Below the pieces are notes generated by a model. The model ran no database searches. It was not told the origin of the DNA and was given only the letters and a program-made list of their open reading frames with translations. Made by a program: the position numbers and the translations under genes. Positions 1-6,928 of a stretch of 8,049 nt of DNA are shown here, piece after piece. Source of the DNA: Elusimicrobiota bacterium (GTDB taxonomy: Bacteria; Elusimicrobiota; Elusimicrobia; UBA1565; UBA9628); contig JAQUNT010000086.1 of NCBI GenBank assembly GCA_028717525.1, positions 1 through 8,049 of the forward strand, written 5' to 3'. The first letter of the stretch is position 1. Each line of letters opens with the position of its first letter.

Positions 1-1
1 T

Positions 2-715
2 CTCGCGGGCGGAGTCCTGGGCCTGGCCCTGCTCTGCCTGCGCGCCGGCATCCGGGAGAGCTTCATGTTCCAGAACCTGGCCTTCGCCCACGTCAAGAAG
101 GGGAACTTCGCGAGCCTGTTCACGCATTGGGACCGGCTGGGCCGCTACCTGCGCTGCATCTTGATCGGCCTGCCCATGTGGTTCGTGGTCGGCATCCTCG
201 TCATCTTCATCCCGGAGTTCGCCCCCAGCCTGGAGGTCGCGGGCCGGCTCGACCCGGCCATCGCCGTGGCCTGCTGCTACAGCGGGATCACCGTGGGCAG
301 CCTGGCCTCGGGCTTCCTGAGCCAGATCTGGGGCACCCGGACCAAGGTGGTGGGCCTGTTCATGGCCATGGCCTTCCTGGGCACGGCCGCCTACCTGCTG
401 GGCCGGGGCTTGGCCCCCCTGACCATGTACGTCATCGTGTCCTGGCTGGGCCTGGCCTCGGGCTACTGGGCCGTGTTCGTGACCGTGGCCGCGGAGCAGT
501 TCGGCACCAACCTGCGCGCCACCGTGGCCACCACCGTGCCCAACTTCGTGCGCGGCTCGGTGGTGCTCATCACCAACGGCTTCCTCATCCTCAAGGGCCC
601 GCTGGGCATGCTGGGCAGCGCCTGGGCCGTGGGCCTGGTCTGCTTCGCCCTGGCCGCGGCCAGCCTGGTCGGGCTCAAGGACACGCACGGCCGCGACCTC
701 AACTTCGTGGAGTGA
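2..715 (+). CDS. MFS transporter, C-terminal half (5' end outside window)
   Basis: The reading frame is open from base 2 to a TGA at 713-715, so 237 residues of a larger protein are visible. The methionine codon at 65 is internal: the residues before it already look like the central loop of the transporter. The visible part has about six hydrophobic segments, matching the second half of a 12-helix major facilitator carrier in the cytoplasmic membrane. Around visible residues 99-115 a Gly-rich loop followed by TRTK resembles the degenerate MFS motif A repeat between helices 8 and 9. The stretch EQFGTNLRAT followed by VPNFVRG (about residues 164-184) and the ending GRDLNFVE are typical of a bacterial MFS subfamily related to sugar and metabolite carriers. 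The substrate cannot be told from this half. It converges on the homospermidine synthase gene with 15 bases between stop codons and does not appear to belong to the arsenic operon. Confidence 0.85.
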   Translation, partial: LAGGVLGLALLCLRAGIRESFMFQNLAFAHVKKGNFASLFTHWDRLGRYLRCILIGLPMWFVVGILVIFIPEFAPSLEVAGRLDPAIAVACCYSGITVGSLASGFLSQIWGTRTKVVGLFMAMAFLGTAAYLLGRGLAPLTMYVIVSWLGLASGYWAVFVTVAAEQFGTNLRATVATTVPNFVRGSVVLITNGFLILKGPLGMLGSAWAVGLVCFALAAASLVGLKDTHGRDLNFVE

Positions 716-730
716 GCGGCCGCCCCGAGC

Positions 731-2179
731 CTAATCCCAGAATAGGAAGTTGTTGAAGGACCAGACGTTCTTCCGGTCCAGGAGGAGATTGGGGTTCTCC
801 TTGAAGAAGATCTGGTAGTTCTTGAGCGGGGTCCAGTCGGACGGGATCGAGACCAGCTGCCCCAGGTAGGGGCGGGCGATGTCGAGGATGTATTCGTAGG
901 GCAGGTCGTCCGGCATGCAGACCCCATTGCGCGGGTTTCCCATCATCCACGCGATGGCTGAGACCGCTCCGATGGCGACCTGCACGGTCGTCGCGTTCTG
1001 GTGCGGGACCAGGCGGCGCGACTCCTCGATGCTGAGCACGCTGCCGGTCCACCAGGAATTGTAGCGATGCCCCATGATGAGGGCTCCCAGGATGTCATCG
1101 CCTTCGACGATCTCGTCGTTTATGATGCGCAGCTTCTTCTGGAGGTCGTAGTTCCGGCAGCGGAGTTCGTGCAGGGAGGTGATGGTGTCGTTGCAGGGCA
1201 TGTACGCGTAATGCACGGTGGGGCAGTAGACGACCTTGCCTTTCTCCCGGACCGTGAGGTGGCTGGAGATGCTGATGGCCTCGGCGTGGCGGATGGCCAT
1301 CCCGATGATCTCCTCGTTGGGGACCCAGGACCGCACCCAGGTGTTCATGCCCATCTGGGAGAGGAAGAGCTGGTTCCTCCCGTCTTCGGGCGGGAAGGTC
1401 GAGAACAGGGGCATGGCATTCTCGTGGGTCCCCCAGCCCATCTCCGCGGGGGCGATGCCCTCCTCGTGCAGGCCTTCGATGCTCCAGGTCCCCACGAACT
1501 CGTTGAACCGCTTGGGCTGGTCCGTGATCTGCGTGTCGTGCTCGCTGATGTGGATGACCTTGACGTTGAGCTCCCGGGCCAGATGCGAGAAGACCTTGGC
1601 CTTGAGGCATTCCCTGACCCGCTGCTTGGCCCGGGCCGGCAGTCCGTCGTCCGCCAAAGCCTTCTGGGCGATGTCGGCCAGGCCTTTCTTCGTGAAGTGG
1701 GAGATCAGCCCGGGGTTGGCGCCGTGGTCTATGACCGCGGTGGTCGCGTCCCCCTGCCAGCGGGACGTCAGCTTGCGGATCTCCGTCTGGCGGCAGTAAA
1801 GGGATTTCTGGTACGGGGTCTTGATGTTGATGTCGGAGTAAGGGTCCCATTCCTCCACCGAGGTGTTGAGATACAAGACTCTGTTCTCGTGGCACCAGTT
1901 GAGCATCTCGATGCAGTCGATGTTCCAGGACAGGTCGATGATGATGCCCCCGGGGGAGACGTTGCCGGAGAGGACCTGCGCGAAGTTGATCGGGGTGATC
2001 CTTTTCTGGACGAAACGCACCCCGCGCTTGATCCAGGGCGCCAGCTCGCCTCTCTTGTCCGCGAAGTCGATGACCGTGATGCGCTCGTGCGGGATGGAGA
2101 TGTGCTTCAGCAGTATGGGCAGCATGCACCGCGCGACGGCGCCGTAGCCGATGATCAGAACCTTGTTCTTGAAGCGCAT
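731..2179 (-). CDS. hss: Homospermidine synthase (bacterial type)
   Basis: This 482-residue cytosolic enzyme most likely makes sym-homospermidine from two putrescines (or putrescine plus spermidine) using NAD+ as a recycled cofactor; its length is close to the usual 475-480 of the family. An N-terminal Rossmann motif GYGAVAR lies at residues 11-17, as in saccharopine dehydrogenase-like folds. Further family signatures are NTSVEEWDPY (105-114), DHGANPGLIS (151-160), SEHDTQ (212-217) and the GTWSIEG stretch with W232. From memory of the Blastochloris viridis enzyme, E110, N155, E213 and W232 should correspond to substrate-binding residues, W232 being the cation-pi tryptophan. The frame stays open upstream to 2605, but the ATG at 2179 is chosen because GGAGGA sits 7 bases before it and the protein's Rossmann strand begins right there; further upstream the DNA codes for the radical SAM protein. 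It has its own leader with a likely promoter, so it may be transcribed separately from the ars genes. Confidence 0.93.
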   Translation of the reverse strand: MRFKNKVLIIGYGAVARCMLPILLKHISIPHERITVIDFADKRGELAPWIKRGVRFVQKRITPINFAQVLSGNVSPGGIIIDLSWNIDCIEMLNWCHENRVLYLNTSVEEWDPYSDINIKTPYQKSLYCRQTEIRKLTSRWQGDATTAVIDHGANPGLISHFTKKGLADIAQKALADDGLPARAKQRVRECLKAKVFSHLARELNVKVIHISEHDTQITDQPKRFNEFVGTWSIEGLHEEGIAPAEMGWGTHENAMPLFSTFPPEDGRNQLFLSQMGMNTWVRSWVPNEEIIGMAIRHAEAISISSHLTVREKGKVVYCPTVHYAYMPCNDTITSLHELRCRNYDLQKKLRIINDEIVEGDDILGALIMGHRYNSWWTGSVLSIEESRRLVPHQNATTVQVAIGAVSAIAWMMGNPRNGVCMPDDLPYEYILDIARPYLGQLVSIPSDWTPLKNYQIFFKENPNLLLDRKNVWSFNNFLFWD

Positions 2180-2186
2180 TGCGGAG

Positions 2187-2192
2187 TCCTCC
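2187..2192 (-). promoter_or_regulatory. Shine-Dalgarno sequence of the homospermidine synthase gene
   Basis: GGAGGA on the minus strand, 7 bases before the ATG at 2179. It decides the start against the longer in-frame open reading frame that runs back to 2605. Confidence 0.8.
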
Positions 2193-2209
2193 GGCCCGGA
2201 GTCGGGCCG
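2192..2209 (-). promoter_or_regulatory. GC-only hairpin in the leader of the homospermidine synthase gene
   Basis: The minus strand reads CGGCCCG, ACTC, CGGGCCG: a perfect 7-base-pair stem with a 4-base loop. Its 3' arm ends one base into the GGAGGA ribosome-binding site. No T-run follows, so it does not look like an intrinsic terminator for the upstream radical SAM gene. It could affect ribosome access or mRNA 5'-end stability, but if transcription starts about 7 bases after the TATAAT the first bases of the stem would be missing. In a GC-rich genome a chance origin is possible. Confidence 0.45.
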
Positions 2210-2213
2210 TGCG

Positions 2214-2219
2214 ATTATA
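2214..2219 (-). promoter_or_regulatory. Likely -10 box (TATAAT) upstream of homospermidine synthase
   Basis: The minus strand carries a perfect TATAAT within an AT-rich island (CATTATCGTATAATCG) in otherwise very GC-rich DNA, 34 bases before the start codon. No good TTGACA-like -35 element is seen 16-18 bases upstream (the sequence there is CCCAGG-like), so a second recognition element or activator may be needed. It would give a short 5' leader of about 27 bases and would separate homospermidine synthase from the ars transcription unit. Confidence 0.5.
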
Positions 2220-2262
2220 CGATAATGGGAGAACTTCCTGGGATCAGGGCGCGGCCGGGGAG

Positions 2263-3516
2263 CTACGGGCACTGGATGATGCCCTGGGCCCATAGGCAGC
2301 CGCCGCAGGTCGCGGGGAAGGAGTTCCCCTGGCAGTCCTCGAGGTTCTGCTCGGAAAGGTGGCAGCCTCCGCAGACGTGGCAGGGGGAGAAGTCGAAGGC
2401 CGCCACCTTCTCGCGGAACGCGGCGTAGTCCGCCCCGTTCCAGACCTCCCATAGGCTCTGCCGGGTGACGTCGCCGGGACTGTAGGCCTGGACCTCGCGG
2501 CGGCTGCGCTGGAAGAAGGTCGAGTGGGCGTGCATCAGGCCCATGCAGGGGGCGACCTTCCCGTCCCAGCGGACGCAGGCGCATCTCTCGCGGATGAACC
2601 GGCATTCATCGACCCGGGCGCCGACCTGCGTGCCCATGAGGGACAAGCCTTCCCCTCCGGCGAGGAGCTGCCACAGGACCTCCTTAGTGGATTCGACGGC
2701 GTCGAGCCGGGGTAGGTCGATGTCCACCTTGTCGCTGGTCGCGGCCAAGGTTCCCAAGGTCACCGCGAAATTGCAGGCCATCTGGAGCTCCATCTCCAGG
2801 CTGTAGGGGATGACGTTGCTGACGGACACCCGGTCCGCGCCGATCTTCCTCGCCATGGCGCCGACCGCCTTGAGATCCCCCAGGTTCTTGCGCGTCACCA
2901 CGAAGGCGATGCCGATCGCGATCCCCCCCGCGCCGCCCCGGCCCGGCTCCCGGAGGCGCTTGACATTGCGGACCACGTCCTTGAAGCGCGCCCCCTTGCG
3001 GACTTGCTCGAAGGTCTCCGCCTCCGTGCCGTCGAGCGAGATCCAAAGGCGGTCCAGGCCGGCCCGCAGCAGGCCCCGGCCCATCGCCTCGTCGAGCCGG
3101 GTGCCGTTGGAGACCATCTCGACGCGCAGGCCCAGGGCCTTCAAGTCCGCGACCATAGACAGCAGCCCGGGATGGACCGCGGGCTCGCCGAAGCCGCCCA
3201 GCATGATGGACTCCAGGCTGGGGAACCGGCGCAGATCCTTGAGAAGCTTCCGGAAGACCTCCGGGGACATGTCGCCCTGGGGCTCGGACCAGGTCTGGCG
3301 GATGCAGGTGCGGCAGGCCAGGTTGCACCGGGAGCTTGGCTCCAAGTAGACCTTGGCCAGGCTGTGGATGTCGGGCCGCAGGGTGACCTTGCCCCTTTCC
3401 ACGGCGACGTCCAGCCGCGACCCGGCGCAGAGGCCGAGCCGGCGCGCGGCCTGCGCGGGCAGGCGCAGGGTGAGCTCGTCTGCGGCCTCGGCCTGTTCGC
3501 GCGGGTCCTTGGCCAT
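2263..3516 (-). CDS. AbrB-like domain fused to a radical SAM/SPASM protein; tungsten-oxidoreductase maturase-like
   Basis: This 417-residue protein has three parts. Residues 13-49 look like an AbrB/MazE swapped-hairpin domain (DELTLRLPAQAARRLGL, then GSRLDVAVE, then GKVTLRP). Residues 55-240 are a radical SAM barrel with the cluster motif C64-x3-C68-x2-C71 and the SAM-contact strand GGFGEP (107-112), followed by SNGT (136-139) and SLDG (160-163). The C-terminal part is a Cys-rich SPASM-type region with C305, C312, C314, C324, C379, C382, C385, C395, C404, C407 and C416, enough for one or two auxiliary iron-sulfur clusters. The YLEPSSRCNLACRTCIRQ signature and HPG after GEP resemble, from memory, the family of tungsten-cofactor oxidoreductase radical SAM maturases; no such oxidoreductase is in the window. 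It starts 2 bases after the arsM stop with no clear ribosome-binding site, so it is probably co-transcribed and translationally coupled. It lacks the features of ArsS or ArsL. The substrate is unknown. Confidence 0.85.
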   Translation of the reverse strand: MAKDPREQAEAADELTLRLPAQAARRLGLCAGSRLDVAVERGKVTLRPDIHSLAKVYLEPSSRCNLACRTCIRQTWSEPQGDMSPEVFRKLLKDLRRFPSLESIMLGGFGEPAVHPGLLSMVADLKALGLRVEMVSNGTRLDEAMGRGLLRAGLDRLWISLDGTEAETFEQVRKGARFKDVVRNVKRLREPGRGGAGGIAIGIAFVVTRKNLGDLKAVGAMARKIGADRVSVSNVIPYSLEMELQMACNFAVTLGTLAATSDKVDIDLPRLDAVESTKEVLWQLLAGGEGLSLMGTQVGARVDECRFIRERCACVRWDGKVAPCMGLMHAHSTFFQRSRREVQAYSPGDVTRQSLWEVWNGADYAAFREKVAAFDFSPCHVCGGCHLSEQNLEDCQGNSFPATCGGCLWAQGIIQCP

Positions 3517-3518
3517 GG

Positions 3519-4277
3519 CTAGCGCGGCTTGCGGGCCAGGATGGTGATGCTGGCCGCGGCTCCGGCCAGGGCGCCGGCAGCGTCTCCGGTGACAGGGTCG
3601 CCCTGGACCGAAGACGCCTGGTAGAGGCGGTCGGACAGGATCTCCGGCTCCGGGAACCCGGCGTCCCGCACCGCCCGCAGGTAGTCCTTGCGCAGCAGGG
3701 CCCCGGCTATGCAGGCGGCGTAGAGGCCCTGGTCGGCCTTGAGCTTCGGCGGCAGGGGCTTCTGCAGGACGATGTCGCTGACCACGAGCCGGCCGCCCGG
3801 CCTGAGGACCCGGAAAGCCTCGCGGAACACCTTCGGCTTGTCAGGCGAGAGGTTGATGACGCAGTTGGAGATGACGATGTCCACCGAAGCGTCCTCCAGG
3901 GGCAGTTCCTCGATCGTCCCTTTCCGGAACTCGACATTGCCCAGCCCCAGCTTCTCCTGGTTGCGGCGGGCCAGGGCCAGCATCTCCGGGGTCATGTCCA
4001 CGCCGATGACCCGGCCCGAGGCCCCGACCTGGCGGGCGGCCAGGAACACGTCCTTGCCGGCTCCGGAGCCGAGGTCGAGGACCGCGTCTCCCGGCTTGAG
4101 CTGGGAGAAAGCCACGGGGTCGCCGCAGGAGAGGCCCAAGTCCCCTTCGGAGACCGCCTGAGGCGTCGAGCCGCAGCAGGATGGGCCGCAGCCGCAGGAG
4201 GACTGCTTCCTGGCGACTTCGCCGTAAGCCTTCCGGACCAGTTCGTGAGTCTTCTTGGGGTCAGTCGATTTCCGCAC
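3519..4277 (-). CDS. arsM: Arsenite methyltransferase ArsM
   Basis: This 252-residue cytosolic enzyme transfers methyl groups from S-adenosylmethionine to As(III), giving methylated arsenicals. The SAM-binding motif is DLGSGAGKD (68-76), followed by the acidic GVDMTPEM strand end (92-99). The As(III)-binding cysteines of the family are all present: C51 in GLSCGDP, C139 in [12 protein letters not shown], and C189 in ACIAGAL. An extra N-terminal cluster (C28, C30, C34, C35) matches the Cys-rich leader seen in many bacterial ArsM proteins. The start is a GTG at 4277: the YGEVARK leader must be included, and GGAGGA lies just upstream. An ATG two bases earlier is in another frame. The gene begins 17 bases inside the end of the ACR3 gene. 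The C-terminal tail after about residue 215 is short compared with eukaryotic ArsM. Confidence 0.93.
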   Translation of the reverse strand: MRKSTDPKKTHELVRKAYGEVARKQSSCGCGPSCCGSTPQAVSEGDLGLSCGDPVAFSQLKPGDAVLDLGSGAGKDVFLAARQVGASGRVIGVDMTPEMLALARRNQEKLGLGNVEFRKGTIEELPLEDASVDIVISNCVINLSPDKPKVFREAFRVLRPGGRLVVSDIVLQKPLPPKLKADQGLYAACIAGALLRKDYLRAVRDAGFPEPEILSDRLYQASSVQGDPVTGDAAGALAGAAASITILARKPR

Positions 4278-5325
4278 ATTTCCTCCAATCCATCCGTTTC
4301 TGGAAGTAGAACGCCACGTTCACCAGGCCGATCATGACCGGGACCTCCACCAAGGGCCCTATGACCGCGGCGAAAGCCGCCCCGGAGTTGATCCCGAAGA
4401 CCGCCACCGCCACGGCGATGGCCAGCTCGAAGTTGTTGCTGGCGGCCGTGAACGACAGCGTGGCGGTCTTGCCGTAGTCGGCCCCGGCCTTGTGCCCCAG
4501 CCAGAAGCTGACCAAGAACATGACCGTGAAGTAGACGAACAGCGGGACGGCGATGCGCACGACGTCCATCGGTATGCGGACGATGAGGTCGCCCTTCAAG
4601 CTGAACATCACCACGATGGTGAAGAGCAGGGATATCAGCGCCAGCGGGCTGATCCTGGGGATGAACACGGCCTCATACCAAGCCTTGCCCTTGATCTTCA
4701 GCAGGGTGAAGCGCGTGATGAGTCCCGCCAGGAACGGGATGCCCAGGTAGATGAACACGCTGCGGGCGATCTGTCCCATGCTGACCTGGACCACGCTGCC
4801 GCTGAGGCCGAAGAGCGGGGGCAGCACCGTGATGAACACCCAGGCATAGGCGCTGAAGAAGAGGACCTGGAACACGCTGTTGAATGCGACCAAGCCGGCG
4901 CAGTACTCCCGGTCGCCCTTGGCCAGGTCGTTCCAGACGATGACCATGGCGATGCAGCGCGCCAGCCCGATCATGATGAGCCCGACCATGTACTCCGGGT
5001 AGCCGCGCAGGAAGGTGACGGCCAGCAGGAACATCAGGATGGGGCCGATCACCCAGTTCTGCACCAAGGACAACCCCAGTACTTTCCAATTGCTGAAGAC
5101 GTCGCCCATCTCCTCGTACTTGACCTTGGCCAGCGGCGGATACATCATGAGGATAAGCCCGATGGCGATGGGGATGTTGGTGGTCCCGACCTGGAACCGA
5201 TTGATGAAAGCCGTGGATGCCGGGATGAAGAACCCGATCCCCACGCCTATGGCCATGGCGAGGAATATCCATAGGGTGAGGAACCTGTCGAGCCAAGAGA
5301 GTTTCGCCGCGACTCCGTCAGTCAT
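4261..5325 (-). CDS. acr3: ACR3-family arsenite efflux carrier
   Basis: This 354-residue membrane protein exports As(III) from the cytosol, driven by the membrane potential or proton gradient. It has about ten hydrophobic helices, as in the bile/arsenite/riboflavin transporter superfamily. The two residues known to be essential in ACR3 carriers are visible: C124 in [19 protein letters not shown] and E300 in [13 protein letters not shown]. The length is typical for bacterial ACR3. The ATG at 5325 has AGGAGG 5 bases upstream. The start overlaps the arsC stop as ATGA, and the 3' end overlaps arsM by 17 bases. With arsC upstream and arsM downstream its role as the exporter of reduced arsenate is clear. 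Confidence 0.96.
   Translation of the reverse strand: MTDGVAAKLSWLDRFLTLWIFLAMAIGVGIGFFIPASTAFINRFQVGTTNIPIAIGLILMMYPPLAKVKYEEMGDVFSNWKVLGLSLVQNWVIGPILMFLLAVTFLRGYPEYMVGLIMIGLARCIAMVIVWNDLAKGDREYCAGLVAFNSVFQVLFFSAYAWVFITVLPPLFGLSGSVVQVSMGQIARSVFIYLGIPFLAGLITRFTLLKIKGKAWYEAVFIPRISPLALISLLFTIVVMFSLKGDLIVRIPMDVVRIAVPLFVYFTVMFLVSFWLGHKAGADYGKTATLSFTAASNNFELAIAVAVAVFGINSGAAFAAVIGPLVEVPVMIGLVNVAFYFQKRMDWRKCAEID
4281..4286 (-). promoter_or_regulatory. Shine-Dalgarno sequence of arsM, inside the ACR3 gene
   Basis: GGAGGA on the minus strand, only 3 bases before the GTG at 4277. The spacing is shorter than usual, and an out-of-frame ATG lies between them (AATGTG). Ribosomes finishing the ACR3 gene at 4261 would pass this site, which fits coupled translation. 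Confidence 0.6.
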
Positions 5326-5747
5326 GCTGTCCTCCTATTCGAGAGATATTCCGGCAGTCCTGAGACGAAATCCTTTATCTGGTCGCGTACCCGCCGGAAT
5401 ACTGCCAGCACTTCTTCGTCGGTTCCTTTCGCGTAGGCCGGGTCCTCGAAGTCATGATGCAGCACCTTGGTCTGGCCCGGGAAGAGCGGGCAGCTTTCCC
5501 TGGCGCTGTCGCAGACCGTGATGACGCAGTCGAAATCAATATCCTTGAGCACGCGGACATGCTTCGACTTCTGCGTCGAGATGTCGACGCCGGACTCCTT
5601 CATGACCTGCACCGCCAGGGGATGGAGTCCCGCCGGCTGGACGCCCGCGGAATGGACTTCGAACTTGTCCCCATGCAGATGCCGCGTCCAGCCTTCGGCC
5701 ATCTGGCTGCGGCAGGAGTTTCCCGTGCAGAGGAAGAGGATCTTCAT
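5322..5747 (-). CDS. arsC: Arsenate reductase ArsC, thioredoxin-coupled (LMW-PTPase fold)
   Basis: This 141-residue cytosolic enzyme reduces As(V) to As(III). The phosphatase-like loop CTGNSCR (C7 to R13) is the anion-binding P-loop near the N terminus. The redox cysteines C7, C79 and C86 have exactly the spacing of C10, C82 and C89 in the Staphylococcus aureus pI258 enzyme, so catalysis should pass through a triple-cysteine relay regenerated by thioredoxin, not glutaredoxin. D102 in DFEDPA corresponds to the general acid. The frame is open upstream to 6368, but the ATG at 5747 is where the LMW-PTPase fold starts ([12 protein letters not shown]). There is no clear Shine-Dalgarno sequence; the ATG overlaps the stop of the preceding gene as ATGA, so translation is probably coupled. 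The stop likewise overlaps the ACR3 start. Confidence 0.96.
   Translation of the reverse strand: MKILFLCTGNSCRSQMAEGWTRHLHGDKFEVHSAGVQPAGLHPLAVQVMKESGVDISTQKSKHVRVLKDIDFDCVITVCDSARESCPLFPGQTKVLHHDFEDPAYAKGTDEEVLAVFRRVRDQIKDFVSGLPEYLSNRRTA
5331..5336 (-). promoter_or_regulatory. Shine-Dalgarno sequence of the ACR3 gene
   Basis: AGGAGG on the minus strand, 5 bases before the ATG at 5325, lying inside the last codons of arsC. It is the strongest ribosome-binding site in the ars unit and suggests that the efflux pump is translated well independently of coupling. Confidence 0.75.
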
Positions 5748-6421
5748 AGGACTTGGAATATATATCTCAGCGTGAAGTAGATGCCGACAGACACGAGCAC
5801 GATGCCCGTCGCGGGCCGAGCCCAGCGCTCGATGAGAACGGCCTTTTCGTAGCCCTTGGCCAAGGCGGCGGCTCCCCCGGCCGTGCCTGCGGCGAGCACC
5901 AGGACCGGCAATCCGGTGGCCAGGCCGTAGACGAAGGGCAGCCCGAAGGCGGAGCCGCTCTTGAGGGACAGAGGGATGAGCGCGCCGAAGAAGATGGCGG
6001 CCGAAACCGGACAGAAGGCCAAAGCCAGGAGGAACCCCATTCCGGCCGAGCCGAGAGCGCCGCCCCTCAGCAGCCTGGCGGTCCAAGCCTCGTTCGGCCG
6101 CCAGGACCCGAAGTTCAAGGGGAGCAGATCCAGCAGGACCGCTCCGGTCAGGACCAATATCGGGCCCAGAGCCTTGTTGATGGTGCGCTGCAGGAAATCG
6201 GAGACCAAGGGGATGGACAAGCCTGCGGAGGCGATGAGCACGGCCAACCCGGCATAGGCCGCCGCGCGTCCCACGGAGTAGGCGGCGCCGCGGCCTGCGG
6301 CCCCTCGGCCTGAAGGGGCGCCGCGCAGGCAGAACGAGAGGGCGGCGATATTCGACGCCAATGGGCACGGGCTTAGGGAGGTCATGATCCCGAGCCAGAA
6401 GGCGGTCGCCGTTTCGATCAT
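5744..6421 (-). CDS. arsG: ArsG-like / CcdA-DsbD-type membrane protein
   Basis: This 225-residue protein has about six hydrophobic segments and sits in the cytoplasmic membrane. It belongs to the DsbD/CcdA superfamily: Cys-Pro pairs occur at pseudo-symmetric places, C19-P20 in SLSPCPLASNIAALSF (residues 15-30) and C137-P138 in LAFCPVSAAIFFG. The SPCPLASNIAA start and the neighbouring ArsE- and ArsF-like genes place it in the ArsG family. ArsG of Shewanella putrefaciens is described as an efflux permease for trivalent aromatic aminoarsenicals. The fold itself is that of a thiol-disulfide electron carrier, so a reductant-transfer role is a real alternative. It overlaps arsF and arsC by 4 bases each (ATGA) and has only a weak ribosome-binding site. 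A third cysteine, C31, is also present. Confidence 0.82.
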   Translation of the reverse strand: MIETATAFWLGIMTSLSPCPLASNIAALSFCLRGAPSGRGAAGRGAAYSVGRAAAYAGLAVLIASAGLSIPLVSDFLQRTINKALGPILVLTGAVLLDLLPLNFGSWRPNEAWTARLLRGGALGSAGMGFLLALAFCPVSAAIFFGALIPLSLKSGSAFGLPFVYGLATGLPVLVLAAGTAGGAAALAKGYEKAVLIERWARPATGIVLVSVGIYFTLRYIFQVL

Positions 6422-6912
6422 GGCTGCTTCAGGAAGCTCTCCGTCTCCTCTCTCACATAAGCCAGGAAGGCGTTCTTGTCGTTGAGATGGTCCCAGACGC
6501 CGTTGAGCACCTTGTACCGGACTTCCTTGCCGCCCCGCTGAGCGACCAGGACCAGGGACTTCGTGTAGAGCCCGTAATCCTGGAGATAGTGCCGGTGGGC
6601 AGGCTCCTCCACGTTGACGACCTCAAACCTCAACCGGCCGGAGTCCAGGGCCTGGCGCAGCCCGGTCTCGATGGCCTCCCGCGAGTACTGCTCGATCTTG
6701 AGACAATTCGAGCACCGGGCCTGGCCGCGGCAATAGCGGGCGATGACGACGGGCCGCTCCACCTTCTTCGGCGCCCGCGCGGGCGCGGTCTCGACCGCCG
6801 CCTCGGCCGGCGCAGCCGGAGCCGGCGGAGCCCGACGCCGCTCCTGGTAGACCGCGACGACGGCGCTGAGCGCCGCGAAAGCCAGCAGGAGTCCCCCGAA
6901 CCAGCGCTTCAT
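6418..6912 (-). CDS. arsF: ArsF-like membrane-anchored thioredoxin-fold protein
   Basis: This 164-residue protein starts with a single hydrophobic segment (about residues 4-22), which is a signal anchor or signal peptide. An Ala/Pro-rich linker (about 29-49) and a thioredoxin-like domain follow. The redox motif is C67-S-N-C70 in CRGQARCSNCLKIEQYSREA (61-80), with a further C61. The pattern YxRGxxRCxxCxKIE, then VNVEEPxHxHYLxDYxLYTKSLV, matches the ArsF family (annotated elsewhere as a nitrophenyl compound nitroreductase subunit). In S. putrefaciens ArsE and ArsF are reported to reduce the nitro group of nitrated aromatic arsenicals before ArsG exports the product. No flavin-binding domain is visible, so any reduction must be thiol-based or involve a partner. 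The side of the membrane is not certain: basic residues occur both before (K2, R3) and after (R25-R27) the helix. It lies 16 bases after arsE and overlaps arsG by ATGA. Confidence 0.8.
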   Translation of the reverse strand: MKRWFGGLLLAFAALSAVVAVYQERRRAPPAPAAPAEAAVETAPARAPKKVERPVVIARYCRGQARCSNCLKIEQYSREAIETGLRQALDSGRLRFEVVNVEEPAHRHYLQDYGLYTKSLVLVAQRGGKEVRYKVLNGVWDHLNDKNAFLAYVREETESFLKQP

Positions 6913-6928
6913 GGCTTCCGGGCAGAGA

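Noticed and set aside
716..730. Possible bidirectional terminator between the convergent MFS and homospermidine synthase genes
   Set aside because: Only a GCGGCCGC palindrome (716-723) is present, with no loop and no T-run on either strand. It does not support an intrinsic terminator.
1001..2428. 475-codon open frame on the plus strand opposite homospermidine synthase
   Set aside because: Its composition is Gly/Asp/Val/Leu-rich low complexity with no recognisable motif, and it lies antisense to a clearly conserved enzyme. It is a by-product of high third-position GC.
2180..2605. In-frame N-terminal extension of homospermidine synthase to 2605
   Set aside because: The extra 142 residues are Arg/Pro-rich and overlap the radical SAM gene in another frame. 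The ATG at 2179 has a strong Shine-Dalgarno sequence and begins the Rossmann fold directly.
2263..3516. Radical SAM gene as ArsS (arsenosugar biosynthesis) or ArsL
   Set aside because: The cluster motif context (SSRCNLACRTCIRQ), the SPASM-type C-terminus and the AbrB N-terminus do not match what I recall of either family; only the operon context would suggest them.
4255..5274. 339-codon plus-strand open frame rich in Asp, Glu, His and Gln
   Set aside because: It is the antisense shadow of the ACR3 helices: hydrophobic codons read backwards give polar residues. There is no ribosome-binding site or known motif.
5748..6368. In-frame N-terminal extension of arsC to 6368
   Set aside because: The extension is Arg-rich, overlaps arsG, and is absent from LMW-PTPase arsenate reductases, whose fold starts at MKILFLC.
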